64,000 nt of DNA from Pseudomonas vranovensis DSM 16006. Lineage in GTDB: Bacteria; Pseudomonadota; Gammaproteobacteria; Pseudomonadales; Pseudomonadaceae. Both the position numbers and the translations under genes were made by a program. Positions 1-8,648 of this stretch are shown here, piece by piece; the stretch's first letter is position 1, and every line of letters starts with the position of its first letter. Location of the stretch: positions 1 to 64,000 of the forward strand of contig NZ_KE384455.1 in assembly GCF_000425805.1 (NCBI RefSeq). Direction: 5' to 3'. The notes below the pieces were generated by a model, which worked only from the letters and a program-made list of their open reading frames with translations, was not told the origin of the DNA and searched no databases.

Positions 1-154
1 TCGCTGTCAACCACCTTTTTCACCGCTGCCGATCTTTCGACCGAAGCACTTCCAGCACCACCTGAAACCGCTAACTCTTTGAAACTCAAGGAGTTTTCGG
101 TTCCGACTACGCCGTAAGTGGGGCGAATTATAGAGAGATTAAATTAAGCGTCAA
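1..154 (-). promoter_or_regulatory. Strong leftward tandem promoter, rRNA-operon type
   Basis: On the minus strand a near-consensus sigma70 promoter is visible: TTGACG (149-154), a 16-base spacer, and TATAAT (127-132), followed by a GC-rich discriminator TCGCCCC (120-126). Further downstream, at the very edge, is a second -35 box, TTGACA (5-10). Tandem promoters with a GC-rich discriminator are typical of stringently controlled rRNA operons, and the leader between them resembles the sequence I recall upstream of Pseudomonas 16S genes. The rRNA genes themselves would lie outside the window, so their identity is inferred. An imperfect hairpin (about 72-95) sits in the leader. Confidence 0.65.
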
Positions 155-191
155 GGGTTAATTGCAAAAATGGCAAATAAAAGAATAATGC

Positions 192-206
192 GCACTATAT
201 TGCTCA
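192..206. promoter_or_regulatory. Candidate operator (15-base sequence shared with 9816-9830)
   Basis: GCACTATATTGCTCA lies 75 bases before the exporter start and occurs identically, in the same orientation, in the control region of the other DMT exporter of this window. It faintly resembles one half of an NtrC site. A 15-base match can arise by chance in 64 kb, so this is only a candidate. Confidence 0.25.
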
Positions 207-280
207 AAAATCCCACATTGAGCATCATAAGCCAGGCCCGACCTTGTGCGCCCTCTATTAATAAGGAATACCCACCCCCG

Positions 281-1168
281 ATGAAACCCCAACCCCGCAG
301 CCTGGCCGCCACGTTGTTCCCCATCGGCCTGCTGTTGATCGCCATGGCCTCGATTCAGTCCGGTGCATCGCTGGCCAAGAGCATGTTTCCCGTCGTCGGA
401 GCACAAGGCACCACCACCCTACGCCTGATCTTCGCCAGCGTCATCATGCTGTTGCTCTTGCGCCCCTGGCGTGCGCGCCTCACTGCCAGCACCCTGCGCA
501 CTGTCATTATCTATGGCATGGCCCTGGGCGGCATGAACTTCCTCTTCTATATGTCGCTGCGCACGGTGCCCCTGGGCATTGCTGTAGCGCTCGAGTTCAC
601 CGGCCCCCTCGCTGTCGCCCTTTATGCCTCGCGCCGGGCCGTGGATTTTCTCTGGATCGGACTTGCCGTGATCGGCCTTTTGTTGCTGATACCCATTGGG
701 CAGACAGGCACCGGCATCGACCTTGTCGGTGCCGGCTACGCCCTGGGCGCCGGCGTGTGCTGGGCGCTGTACATTCTTTATGGCCAAAAGGCAGGGGCCG
801 ACAACGGTATCCAGACTGCAGCCCTGGGCGTGATGATCGCTGCACTGTTTGTCGCCCCCATCGGTATTGCCCATGCAGGCAGCGCCCTGCTCACGCCAGC
901 GCTGCTGCCAATTGCGCTGGGCGTTGCAATATTGTCCACGGCCCTGCCCTACAGCCTTGAGATGGTCGCCCTCACGCGCATGCCTGCCAGGACCTTCGGT
1001 ACATTGATGAGTATCGAGCCCGCCTTTGGCGCACTCTCCGGGCTACTGTTCCTGGGGGAGGTGCTGACGACGGCACAATGGCTGGCCATCGCCGCCATTA
1101 TTACCGCATCCGTGGGCGCCACACTGTCGATGCGCAAGGCCCCCCCGGCGTTGGTTCCTGCTGACTGA
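281..1168 (+). CDS. rhtA: RhtA-type inner-membrane exporter, EamA/DMT family
   Basis: Protein of 295 residues, the same length as Escherichia coli RhtA, which exports threonine and homoserine. It is almost entirely hydrophobic, with about ten membrane segments arranged as two EamA repeats; the motif ALEFTGPLAVAL in the first half and the second-half end around MSIEPAFGAL are characteristic of the RhtA branch of the drug/metabolite transporters. The start was chosen at 281 because a ribosome site AAGGAAT lies 12 bases upstream; the reading frame is open to 170 but the earlier part is not hydrophobic and lacks such a site. The gene stands alone, transcribed away from the rRNA-type promoter. Substrate in this organism is inferred from the family. 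Confidence 0.85.
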   Translation: MKPQPRSLAATLFPIGLLLIAMASIQSGASLAKSMFPVVGAQGTTTLRLIFASVIMLLLLRPWRARLTASTLRTVIIYGMALGGMNFLFYMSLRTVPLGIAVALEFTGPLAVALYASRRAVDFLWIGLAVIGLLLLIPIGQTGTGIDLVGAGYALGAGVCWALYILYGQKAGADNGIQTAALGVMIAALFVAPIGIAHAGSALLTPALLPIALGVAILSTALPYSLEMVALTRMPARTFGTLMSIEPAFGALSGLLFLGEVLTTAQWLAIAAIITASVGATLSMRKAPPALVPAD

Positions 1169-1352
1169 TTTGAGAAACATTTTCATTTAAATCAAAACAG
1201 AACGTTGTGCCGCGCCGCCTACGTCTTTAAGCTGTCATCTTACGTCAACCTTGAAGCTATCTAATCGACAAGACACGGACGCAACGGAGCATCAGGAAGA
1301 CGCTACAGGTATTAGACCCGGGCGATAGATCCGGCACGTATTAAGGACGGGA

Positions 1353-1634
1353 ATGAAACGAATTTTGCTCATCCTGGCCATGTTGGCCATTGCTGGGTGC
1401 GCGGCGACTGCAAAGACCGAAGTCAAGCGCGGCAAGAAAGGCCTGCACATCAACTGCTCGGGCCTCTCGTCGTCCTGGGACAAGTGCTATAGCAAAGCGA
1501 CGGTGGCTTGCGGCGAAAAAGGCTACAGAGTCATTGCTCGCTCAGGTGAAGACGATTCCGAGCCCGGCGACTACCTCTTCGGGCTCAACCCTGCCGGCTA
1601 CACCAGCCGCAGCATGATCGTGATTTGCAAATAA
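1353..1634 (+). CDS. Small putative lipoprotein of unknown function
   Basis: 93 residues. The N-terminus is a clear lipoprotein signal peptide with lipobox LAIAGC and the modified cysteine at residue 16; residue +2 is Ala, so outer-membrane sorting by the Lol system would be expected. The mature part of about 78 residues is basic at first and has three further cysteines (in NCSG, DKCY and VACG) plus one near the C-terminus (VICK), suggesting one or two disulfides. A good ribosome site (AAGGACGGG) precedes the ATG. It is a single-gene unit closed by the hairpin at 1647-1674. I do not recognise a domain. Confidence 0.8.
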   Translation: MKRILLILAMLAIAGCAATAKTEVKRGKKGLHINCSGLSSSWDKCYSKATVACGEKGYRVIARSGEDDSEPGDYLFGLNPAGYTSRSMIVICK

Positions 1635-1646
1635 ACCCTCTTCATC

Positions 1647-1674
1647 AAAACGGCAGCCACCAGGCTGCCGTTTT
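1647..1674. terminator. Bidirectional rho-independent terminator
   Basis: Perfect 12-bp stem (AAAACGGCAGCC / GGCTGCCGTTTT) with loop ACCA, flanked by A and T runs on both sides. It sits between the convergent lipoprotein and aminopeptidase P genes and can serve both. Confidence 0.9.
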
Positions 1675-1696
1675 CATTCTGAACACACGCTCATGC

Positions 1697-3505
1697 TCAG
1701 AGGGCTTGGGTGCGCACCTGCAACCACTCTAGTGCGCTCCCTTCAAGCAGCGGCGCCAAGCGTTCGCGCACCTGCCGGTGGTAGTCATTGAGCCAACTGC
1801 GCTCCTGCTCGCTCAGCAGCTCTGGCAGCAAACAGCGGGTATCAATCGGGCAGAGCGTGAGGGTTTCAAACGCCAGGAAATCACCAAACTCGCTACGTCC
1901 CGCCTCACGGTTAAACACCAGGTTCTCGATGCGCACCCCCCAGTGACCGGGTCGATAGGTACCCGGCTCGATCGAGGTGATCATTCCCGCCTGCATCGCC
2001 GTCTGGGGAGCCGCACTGGCCTGATACGCAATGACTTGCGGGCCTTCATGCACATTCATGAAATAGCCGACACCATGCCCCGTACCGTGGCCATAGTCGA
2101 CCTGGTCGGCCCAGATCGGCGCCCGCGCGATGGCATCGAGCAACGGCGAAAGAATGCCCCGTGGGAAGCGCGCCCGCGACAAGGCAATCACTCCCTTGAG
2201 CACCCGTGTGCAGTCCTGCTTCTGCTCGATGCTGGGTGTCCCCACTGGCACCATACGCGTGATATCTGTTGTCCCGCCCAGATACTGCCCTCCCGAGTCG
2301 ATCAGCAGCAGGCCGTCGCCCTCGATACATGCATGCGATGCTTCGGTTGCACGATAGTGCGGCATCGCGCCATTGGCGTTGAAAGCCGCGATGGTCGAGA
2401 AGCTCAACGAAACGAAACCCGGGCGGCAGGCACGGGCAGCGCTGAGGCGCTCATCGACCGTCAACTCGGTCACAGGCTCGCGCCCCAGGGCCGACTCCAG
2501 CCAGGCGAAAAACTCGCACAGCGCCGCCCCGTCCTGCTCCATCGCCCGACGGATATGCTGCAGGTCCTCTGCGCTTTTTTGCGACTTGGCCAGGGTGGTC
2601 GGATTCGGCCCCTCGACCCGTCGCACTGCTGGCTGCAAGTGGTCGATCAAGCCTCGCGTGACTCGTGCGGGATCAACCAGCAAGTGGCTGCCTGCCGGGA
2701 TGGCGGCCAACCCTGCGTGAATAGCGTCGTAGTCACGTACCTCTATACCGTCGAGTTCCAGTACCTGGCGCACCTGCGAGTCGAGCTTGCCGGGGGCAAC
2801 GAACAAGATCGCCCGCTCCAGGCTGATCAGCGCGAACGCCACGAACACCGGGTTGTACGGGACATCACTGCCGCGCAGGTTGAACAACCAGGCTACATCG
2901 TCAAGGGTTGCGATAAAGTGCCAGTCGGCACCGCGCTCGCGCATTGTCTGGCGCAACTGGGCAAGCTTCTGGCCACGCGCCACCGTCGCCTCTGGAGGCA
3001 GGTGCTGGTACACCGGGCAACTGGGCAATTGAGGACGATCGAGCCAGACCTCGGCGAGCAGGTCCTGGTCGGTCAGCAAGCGTGCATTTCGGACAACAAG
3101 GCGGTCTTCAAGCTGACGCGCCGATGCCAACGCCATGACGGCACCATCCACCGCCACCACACCCGCCTCCGGAGTCTGCTCAGCCAGCCAGTCCAACGGA
3201 CCCGGACTACCGGGACGCAGCTTCATCAATTCGATAGTGCTACCGGCAAGCTCTCGCTCTGCCTGCTCCCAATAACGGCTGTCAGCCCAAAGCCCGGCAA
3301 AATCCGCGGTTACCACCAAGGTCCCCACCGAGCCCTGGAAGCCGGAGAGCCATTGCCTGCCCTGCCAATACTCAGGCAGGTACTCGGAAAGATGCGGATC
3401 TGCCGAAGGCACCAGCAAAGCAAAGATGCCTTGCTGGCCAAGCACCTGACGAATAGCGGCCAGGCGTGTGCTCACCGCTTCCTGCGTTGAAGACTGAGTA
3501 TTCAT
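1697..3505 (-). CDS. Aminopeptidase P family metallopeptidase (M24B)
   Basis: 602 residues, the length of the long (eukaryotic-like) aminopeptidase P type found in many Pseudomonas, with two creatinase-like N-terminal domains (roughly 20-310) and a C-terminal pita-bread peptidase domain. The five dinuclear-metal ligands can be placed: two Asp around residues 400-412 (LIDSGGQY and GTTDITR), His near 472 (YGHGTGHGVG), Glu near 510 (SIEPGTY) and Glu near 526 (GVRIENL). The family removes an N-terminal residue from peptides with Pro in position two, in the cytoplasm. The start at 3505 follows GCAGGAGTCAGC; the frame runs on to 3715 but that part has no family similarity. It is a monocistronic unit convergent with the lipoprotein gene. 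Confidence 0.9.
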   Translation of the reverse strand: MNTQSSTQEAVSTRLAAIRQVLGQQGIFALLVPSADPHLSEYLPEYWQGRQWLSGFQGSVGTLVVTADFAGLWADSRYWEQAERELAGSTIELMKLRPGSPGPLDWLAEQTPEAGVVAVDGAVMALASARQLEDRLVVRNARLLTDQDLLAEVWLDRPQLPSCPVYQHLPPEATVARGQKLAQLRQTMRERGADWHFIATLDDVAWLFNLRGSDVPYNPVFVAFALISLERAILFVAPGKLDSQVRQVLELDGIEVRDYDAIHAGLAAIPAGSHLLVDPARVTRGLIDHLQPAVRRVEGPNPTTLAKSQKSAEDLQHIRRAMEQDGAALCEFFAWLESALGREPVTELTVDERLSAARACRPGFVSLSFSTIAAFNANGAMPHYRATEASHACIEGDGLLLIDSGGQYLGGTTDITRMVPVGTPSIEQKQDCTRVLKGVIALSRARFPRGILSPLLDAIARAPIWADQVDYGHGTGHGVGYFMNVHEGPQVIAYQASAAPQTAMQAGMITSIEPGTYRPGHWGVRIENLVFNREAGRSEFGDFLAFETLTLCPIDTRCLLPELLSEQERSWLNDYHRQVRERLAPLLEGSALEWLQVRTQAL

Positions 3506-3702
3506 GCTGACTCCTGCTGCCACGGCATCCGATGGTTTAGGCGCAAATAATGGAGCAGCCTTCCATCCCCGGCAACCGCCCCACGGGCCTGTAGCCTTTT
3601 CCCCGATCCTTCGCAGTGAACTTCCGGGCGTTTGAGCCTTCACAACTCTTAGAGCCCTTAACGGGAAAGCCCAGCATTCCCCAAGCTGCCGAGGATGCGT
3701 CC

Positions 3703-4812
3703 ATGCCCCGCTCAACCGACCGGAAACAAGGTGTTGTGCTACTCGACACCCGCGAACACACGCCCGAACACGAACATAGCGTGCACCTCAAGCTTGCCGA
3801 GCGGCTGGCGCAGTTGCTCCAGACCCAGGTCGTTACCCCCACCCAGGCGCCCACAGCACGCGACAACTTCTATTACCTGCCCACCGAAACCCTCATCGAT
3901 CCGGCGCACTACCAGGCAATGGGCATTATCTCCACTGCGGATTTGTTCGGGGGCGTGGTCAGCCGTCCTTACATGGCCACCAAGGCTATTTCTCATCCGC
4001 TACCCGCCAATGCCCGTTTCCCCCTCGGCTGGACCAACGACTTTGCGCGCCAGGCCAGGGACGCCTTGCTGCGCGGCTACACCGTTTTCAGCCTGGAGGA
4101 CGCTACTCAGGCAGCAGCGTTGTTGCTACGCGAAGGCCCGCTACGGATCAAGCCTGTGCGCGCCACAGCGGGACGAGGCCAAACGGTGGCCGCCTCAATG
4201 CTGGAAGTCGAGCAGGCGCTGCAAGGCCTGGACCCGCAGGAACTGGCACTCTGGGGCCTGACCCTGGAAGAGAATCTGACCCAGGTGCAGACCTTCAGCG
4301 TTGGCCAGGCGCTGGTTGCCGGAATGCTGTGCAGCTACTACGGCACCCAGCAATTGACACGCGACCACCACGGCGAAGAGATATATGGTGGTTCGGACCT
4401 GATTCTAATACGCGGCGATTACGACACCTTGTTGCAATTGCCGCTTGAAGATCACCTGCGCCTGGCCATCACCCAGGCCAGAACCTACGAGCAGGCAGCC
4501 CTCCAGACACTTCCCGGGTTCATGGCTTCACGCCGCAATTATGACGTCGCGCTCGGCCTGAACGACCAGGGCAAACCGCGCAGTGGCGTACTCGAACAAT
4601 CCTGGCGTATTGGCGGCGCCAGCAGTGCCGAGGTTCTGGCATTGCAGGCATTTGCCGCCGATCCAGCACTCACACGCATTCGCGCCTCCACCCATGAGGC
4701 ATTCGACACGCCTGAGCTGCCCACCGATGCGACCATCTTCTATCAGGGGGACGACAGTGAAATCGGAAGAATCTGCAAGTACGCACGGATCCGCGACTAT
4801 GACCATCCATAG
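3703..4812 (+). CDS. DUF3182 family protein, ATP-grasp-like
   Basis: 369 residues. I recognise it as a DUF3182 protein, a family without assigned function common in Pseudomonas. Sequence features suggest an ATP-grasp fold: a lysine followed by a small-residue loop (IKPVRATAGRGQ), then a GLTLEENL segment and a Gly-rich acidic stretch (EEIYGGSDLIL) late in the protein. If so it would ligate a carboxylate to a nucleophile using ATP; this is inference. The start at 3703 was chosen for the GAGGA site just upstream. Its last 14 bases overlap the hydrolase gene, so the two are almost certainly translated together and act on the same metabolite. Confidence 0.75.
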   Translation: MPRSTDRKQGVVLLDTREHTPEHEHSVHLKLAERLAQLLQTQVVTPTQAPTARDNFYYLPTETLIDPAHYQAMGIISTADLFGGVVSRPYMATKAISHPLPANARFPLGWTNDFARQARDALLRGYTVFSLEDATQAAALLLREGPLRIKPVRATAGRGQTVAASMLEVEQALQGLDPQELALWGLTLEENLTQVQTFSVGQALVAGMLCSYYGTQQLTRDHHGEEIYGGSDLILIRGDYDTLLQLPLEDHLRLAITQARTYEQAALQTLPGFMASRRNYDVALGLNDQGKPRSGVLEQSWRIGGASSAEVLALQAFAADPALTRIRASTHEAFDTPELPTDATIFYQGDDSEIGRICKYARIRDYDHP

Positions 4813-5569
4813 TGAGCCGATCGAAATCCCGGTCGATGACGAAAGCATCGCCGGCACCATCGTCAGCCCCGGCGACAAGATACCCGGCATTCTCTTCGTT
4901 CACGGCTGGGGCGGCAGCCAGCAGCGGGACCTGGCACGAGCCAAACAGATCACGGGCCTGGGCTGTGTATGCATGACCTTCGACTTGCGCGGCCATGAGA
5001 AAACCGAAAGCCAACGCTTGAGCGTCACGCGTGAGCAGAACCTGGCTGACCTGGTGGCCGCCTACGACCGCCTGGTCAGCCATCCTGCCGTAGACACCAG
5101 CGCCATCGCCGTCATCGGCAGCAGCTATGGAGGGTACCTGGCGACCCTGCTCACCGCCTTGCGCCCCGTCAAGTGGCTGGCCATGCGCGTTCCGGCGCTG
5201 TACTGGGACGATGAATGGACGATGCCCAAGCAGGGCCTTGATCGCAAACGTCTGACCGATTACCGCCGCCGACCACTGGGGCCGGCCGATAATCGTGCGC
5301 TAGGTGCTTGTGCCGAGTTTGCCGGCGATGTGCTGCTGGTCGAATCGGAGCAGGACGACTATGTGCCGCACAGCACCTTGATGAGCTACCGCTCGGCGTT
5401 TGTCAGTGCCCATTCACTGACCCACCGGATTGTCGACGGCGCCGACCATGCACTCTCCAGCGACCGCAGCCAGAAAGCCTACAGTTCAATCCTGACGGCC
5501 TGGATCAGCGAGATGGTCATCGGTGCTCGACTCGACCATTACCCGCATCATTCGCCCTGGTACTCTTGA
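4799..5569 (+). CDS. Alpha/beta hydrolase, dienelactone-hydrolase/peptidase S9-like
   Basis: 256 residues with a classical alpha/beta-hydrolase core: oxyanion loop HGWGG near residue 35, nucleophile elbow GSSYGG near residue 105, acid in the ESEQDDY segment and catalytic His in DGADHAL near residue 220. No signal peptide is present, so it is cytoplasmic. The ATG at 4799 overlaps the end of the DUF3182 gene by 14 bases in another frame, implying translational coupling. An ester, thioester or amide substrate linked to the product of the neighbouring ATP-grasp-like protein is the natural guess, but the sequence does not reveal it. Its 3' end overlaps the convergent monooxygenase-like gene by 22 bases. 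Confidence 0.85.
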   Translation: MTIHSEPIEIPVDDESIAGTIVSPGDKIPGILFVHGWGGSQQRDLARAKQITGLGCVCMTFDLRGHEKTESQRLSVTREQNLADLVAAYDRLVSHPAVDTSAIAVIGSSYGGYLATLLTALRPVKWLAMRVPALYWDDEWTMPKQGLDRKRLTDYRRRPLGPADNRALGACAEFAGDVLLVESEQDDYVPHSTLMSYRSAFVSAHSLTHRIVDGADHALSSDRSQKAYSSILTAWISEMVIGARLDHYPHHSPWYS

Positions 5570-5934
5570 GCGGGTGGCAATGGGCAATGCAGGCCATCCG
5601 TTGTGCTGCGCGCCAGGCTGCTGAATGTCTGGAAGGCGGCAAAGTTCACGCCCTTGGCCTGGTGCTGACGGATCAGTTGCAGAAATGGCTCCTGCTCGAA
5701 GCTGCTGGTCGCCACCTCCCAGGCAGAACGCGACTGCCATTGCAGGTATTGCAGTACACGGCTGCCATCATCACTGGCCTGGACGCTCGCGCCCATCAAC
5801 CCCGAATGCTTCGATGCCAACAGCTCGCTGCGCTCGACCAATGCCAGGACCAGGGCGTGCTGGCAAGCGGGTATCACCTCGAACTCAATCATCTGGGTAA
5901 AGCACAAGCGGCGCTCTGGAACCATCATGGGCAT
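5548..5934 (-). CDS. Antibiotic biosynthesis monooxygenase (ABM) domain-like protein
   Basis: About 128 residues. The pattern of a short beta-alpha-beta unit (FTQMIEFEVIPACQ, then LVLALVERSELLA, and LQYLQWQSRSAWEVA before a C-terminal helix) looks like the dimeric ferredoxin-like ABM fold, often a small cofactor-free oxygenase or heme-related protein. A catalytic assignment is not possible from sequence alone. Three close methionines (5934, 5928, 5925) compete as start; GGGAG on the minus strand fits the one at 5928 or 5934 best. The frame is open to 5970. It is convergent with the hydrolase gene and follows the FAD protein on the same strand with a 126-base gap. Confidence 0.6.
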   Translation of the reverse strand: MPMMVPERRLCFTQMIEFEVIPACQHALVLALVERSELLASKHSGLMGASVQASDDGSRVLQYLQWQSRSAWEVATSSFEQEPFLQLIRQHQAKGVNFAAFQTFSSLARSTTDGLHCPLPPAQEYQGE

Positions 5935-6060
5935 TGTCTCCCTGCCATTGAACTTGAGATGCAACGGCAAGCAGGGTAAAACCTCTAGTTAACTCAAGGT
6001 CAAGAGGTTTTTCAGCAATCCGAGCAGTGGCGCCAGGACCTGGCCCGACACATCGGCAAA

Positions 6061-7485
6061 TCATCCCTGAACGGTTGCCAGGCGCAAGGCCAGGGCCTTG
6101 GCCTGCAATGCGACATCGGTGACCGCGGTACTTTCCCACCACATCCCACGCAGCGGCGGCCCCAATGCAAACAGGCGATCGCTGAAGTGGCCGTCGGCAT
6201 GCTGCACGGCCCCGCCAGCATCGGCGCCGATCCCGAGGGCCAACGGCCCCGGCTGAATCAGCCCACGCTGCAGCAATTGCCTTGGCAGAGCTCGGTCCAC
6301 ACGCCGCCAGTCATATTCGATGCCACTGGAATTGATCAGCGCTGCTGCGCGAACCTCCGTGATCGTCGATTGACCACGAAACCGCACGGCGATGCTCGGC
6401 GACCCGCCAGGCACCGTAATCACGCGCTGTAGCGAGGCGGCATGAATCCGCAAACGCCCCTCTTGCAGCAGGCGCTGCAACATTGCCGCGCCCTGGGGAG
6501 GCGAACGATGGTGATGACTTTCCCACCACGGGCGCACATGCCGCACAAACTGCCGGCGCTGGCGGTCGCTGGCCTGGCTCCAAAGCCTTGCTATATGCAC
6601 GCGCACCGTGTCCAGCGGTGCCTGCCAGTCAATACCCTGCTCGTATGCCTGCCGACATTCGGCGCGCAATGCCCGCAGCAATTGCAACGGGCTGCGCACG
6701 TCGGGATCGGCCGCGAGAAAATCGTTCCAGGCCGGCGGCTGACGGCGCACCTGCGGCAACAGCCCGTGGCGGGAAAACACCTCGACAGGCCCACGATGCC
6801 CTGCCACGTCGAGGGAAACCAATGCGTCGACCATGGTCAGGCCAGAACCAATGATCAACACCCGTCCATCTGGATCGATGTTGCCCATGGCGGCTACATC
6901 CCAAGGGTCCACTGCAGCGACGTTGAACCCATCGTCGTCGACCCGCGCCGTACGGGCCGCCGCGAACATTCCGGTGGCCAACACCGCACGTGCGCCTCGC
7001 AAGGATCGGCCATCGTCCAAGGTGACAACGAGGCCCTGCTGTTCCACCTGCAGGTCGACCACCTCGGCCTGTACATGCTCAAGCCAGGACCCCTGCCGCG
7101 CCCCCCACGCCTGGGCTTCGGCCAAGCGCTGACGCGCATAACAGCCGAACAAACCCCGCGGTGGAAACAGCTCGGCAACCGGTACACCCTGCTCGGCGGA
7201 TTCGGGCCATCCCCCGGCGGCAATGTGTTGCTCCAGCCACTGAGTGAGGTCGTCGGCATTGTCCGGGTCAACGCTCATGCGCGCCGCATTGCCGTTAAGG
7301 GTGTGGCCCAATTGGGAGGCGCTGTAGGCCTCACCGCGCCCCAGTGCCTGGCGCGGTTCGATGACCAGCAGGCGGCGGCGTCCAGGTTGACGCAGCAACT
7401 GCGCGCCAAGCAGGGCGCCACTGAGGCCGCCGCCAATGATTAACACATCGGCGCTCGAGGATTCGGGTTGCAGCGGCGCACTCAT
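6061..7485 (-). CDS. FAD/NAD(P)-binding protein, FAD-NAD(P)-binding (HI0933/SidA-like) type
   Basis: 474 residues. The N-terminus carries a dinucleotide-binding fold, IIGGGLSGALLG, at about residues 15-27, and a second nucleotide motif, IIGSGLTMVDAL, near residue 210. This two-Rossmann organisation is that of flavin-dependent N-hydroxylases and FAD-NAD(P)-binding oxidoreductases often annotated as hydroxyacylglutathione-like or uncharacterised FAD-dependent proteins. A GNAARMSVDP segment near residue 65 is characteristic of this subfamily. The substrate is unknown. No membrane segment or signal peptide. It may share a transcript with the ABM-like gene downstream. The start is the first ATG after the regulator gene end, with a 77-base gap. 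Confidence 0.8.
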   Translation of the reverse strand: MSAPLQPESSSADVLIIGGGLSGALLGAQLLRQPGRRRLLVIEPRQALGRGEAYSASQLGHTLNGNAARMSVDPDNADDLTQWLEQHIAAGGWPESAEQGVPVAELFPPRGLFGCYARQRLAEAQAWGARQGSWLEHVQAEVVDLQVEQQGLVVTLDDGRSLRGARAVLATGMFAAARTARVDDDGFNVAAVDPWDVAAMGNIDPDGRVLIIGSGLTMVDALVSLDVAGHRGPVEVFSRHGLLPQVRRQPPAWNDFLAADPDVRSPLQLLRALRAECRQAYEQGIDWQAPLDTVRVHIARLWSQASDRQRRQFVRHVRPWWESHHHRSPPQGAAMLQRLLQEGRLRIHAASLQRVITVPGGSPSIAVRFRGQSTITEVRAAALINSSGIEYDWRRVDRALPRQLLQRGLIQPGPLALGIGADAGGAVQHADGHFSDRLFALGPPLRGMWWESTAVTDVALQAKALALRLATVQG

Positions 7486-7562
7486 GGGCTTCTCCGTCTT
7501 GTTTGCCGGAATAATAAGCAGGCGAACGCGGAAAAAGCAGCCACATCGGTACCAAAGTAGGA

Positions 7563-8543
7563 TTAGCCAGCACTACTTGCCATCTGGCGGCGATAATCGC
7601 TGGGGGCAACCCCCGTGACCTTGAAGAACACTTTGCGGAAAGCGCCCGGGTCCTGGTAACCCACCCCCCAGGCAATCTGATCGATGCTGCGATTGGTGAA
7701 CTCGAGCATCCGGCAGGCACGGCCAACGCGCACCTGTTGGCAGTACTCGGTGGGTTTCAACCCCGTGGCATTGCGGAACCGGCGCAGGAAAGTACGCGAT
7801 TCCAATCCGGCACACTCGGCCATCGCGGCAAGATTCACATCCCGGGCACCGCTGCTTTGCAGCCAGTGCTGGACCTTCAGCACCGCTTCGTCACCGTGAT
7901 CCAGACGCGGCGTGAACACACTTCCCGGCCGCTGATTTTCAGTAATGCGCTCCACCGCCAGGAAACGCGCGGTCTCGGCTGCCAGCGTCTCGCCAAGATG
8001 ACGCTCGATCAGCTTCAACCCCAGGTCGGTCCAGGCCATCAGGCCGGCCGACGTGATGATGTCGCCGTCATCGAGCAGCGGCAGGTTCGCTTCTACCTTG
8101 ATCTTGGGGAACCGCTCGGCCAGAGACTGGGCAAAATTCCAGTGCGTGGTAGCTGCCCGCCCATCCAACAGGCCGCTGGCCGCGATAAAGAACACCCCCA
8201 CACACACCGACACCAGCAGCACACCGCTGCCGTGCCACTGACGCAGGTCCTGACAATAGCGATCAAGCAATTCGGGTGCAGGCGCCTGGGTCAGGCTGGG
8301 TGGGATGATCATTACACGGGGGGCATGAGAGGAACCTGGATGGCTGTCATATGACACCGCAAGCTGCCCGCTTTCACCTTCACTCCAGTGGGTGACACGT
8401 AAAATCGGCCGCTCCAGGGCACCCAGGTCATGTCGCAGCCGACTGGCCACGGCAAACAGGTCGGTCAGCCCATGCACCGCTGCCAGCTGCGCGCCGGGGT
8501 ACACCAACACCCCGATCTCGGCAACGTCGCACTCTTTAGCCAT
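7563..8543 (-). CDS. GlxA-type transcriptional regulator (DJ-1/PfpI domain plus AraC HTH)
   Basis: 326 residues. Residues 1-200 form a DJ-1/PfpI-like amidotransferase domain with a VSVCVGVFFIA nucleophile-elbow-like segment near residue 105; the C-terminal 100 residues are an AraC/XylS double helix-turn-helix (NLAAMAECAGLESRTFLRRF and the closing GYQDPGAFRKVF). Regulators of this build (CdhR, ArgR, GbdR) usually activate catabolism of carnitine, arginine or other quaternary and amino compounds. The start at 8543 is the methionine of MAKECDVAE; the frame extends far upstream over the divergent gene but those residues are not family-like. It faces the cysteine hydrolase across 105 bases, so that gene is its probable target. 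Confidence 0.88.
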   Translation of the reverse strand: MAKECDVAEIGVLVYPGAQLAAVHGLTDLFAVASRLRHDLGALERPILRVTHWSEGESGQLAVSYDSHPGSSHAPRVMIIPPSLTQAPAPELLDRYCQDLRQWHGSGVLLVSVCVGVFFIAASGLLDGRAATTHWNFAQSLAERFPKIKVEANLPLLDDGDIITSAGLMAWTDLGLKLIERHLGETLAAETARFLAVERITENQRPGSVFTPRLDHGDEAVLKVQHWLQSSGARDVNLAAMAECAGLESRTFLRRFRNATGLKPTEYCQQVRVGRACRMLEFTNRSIDQIAWGVGYQDPGAFRKVFFKVTGVAPSDYRRQMASSAG

Positions 8544-8648
8544 TGTCAGTTTTTCCCGCCAAATTGTCGTTTGCGCCAATCCGCAAGCACACCGCTCAAG
8601 CCTATAACTATCACCACACCGCAACCACTCCCCTACGAGGCTTTTGCA

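Noticed and set aside
1169..1240. AT-rich stretch with a Fur-box-like look (GAGAAACATTTTCATTT)
   Set aside because: Too few matches to the Fur consensus and no iron-related gene adjoins it.
1778..3490. 570-residue open frame antisense to the aminopeptidase P gene
   Set aside because: Its composition is Arg/His/Gln/Cys-rich with no domain, and it mirrors the codon third-position bias of the gene on the other strand.
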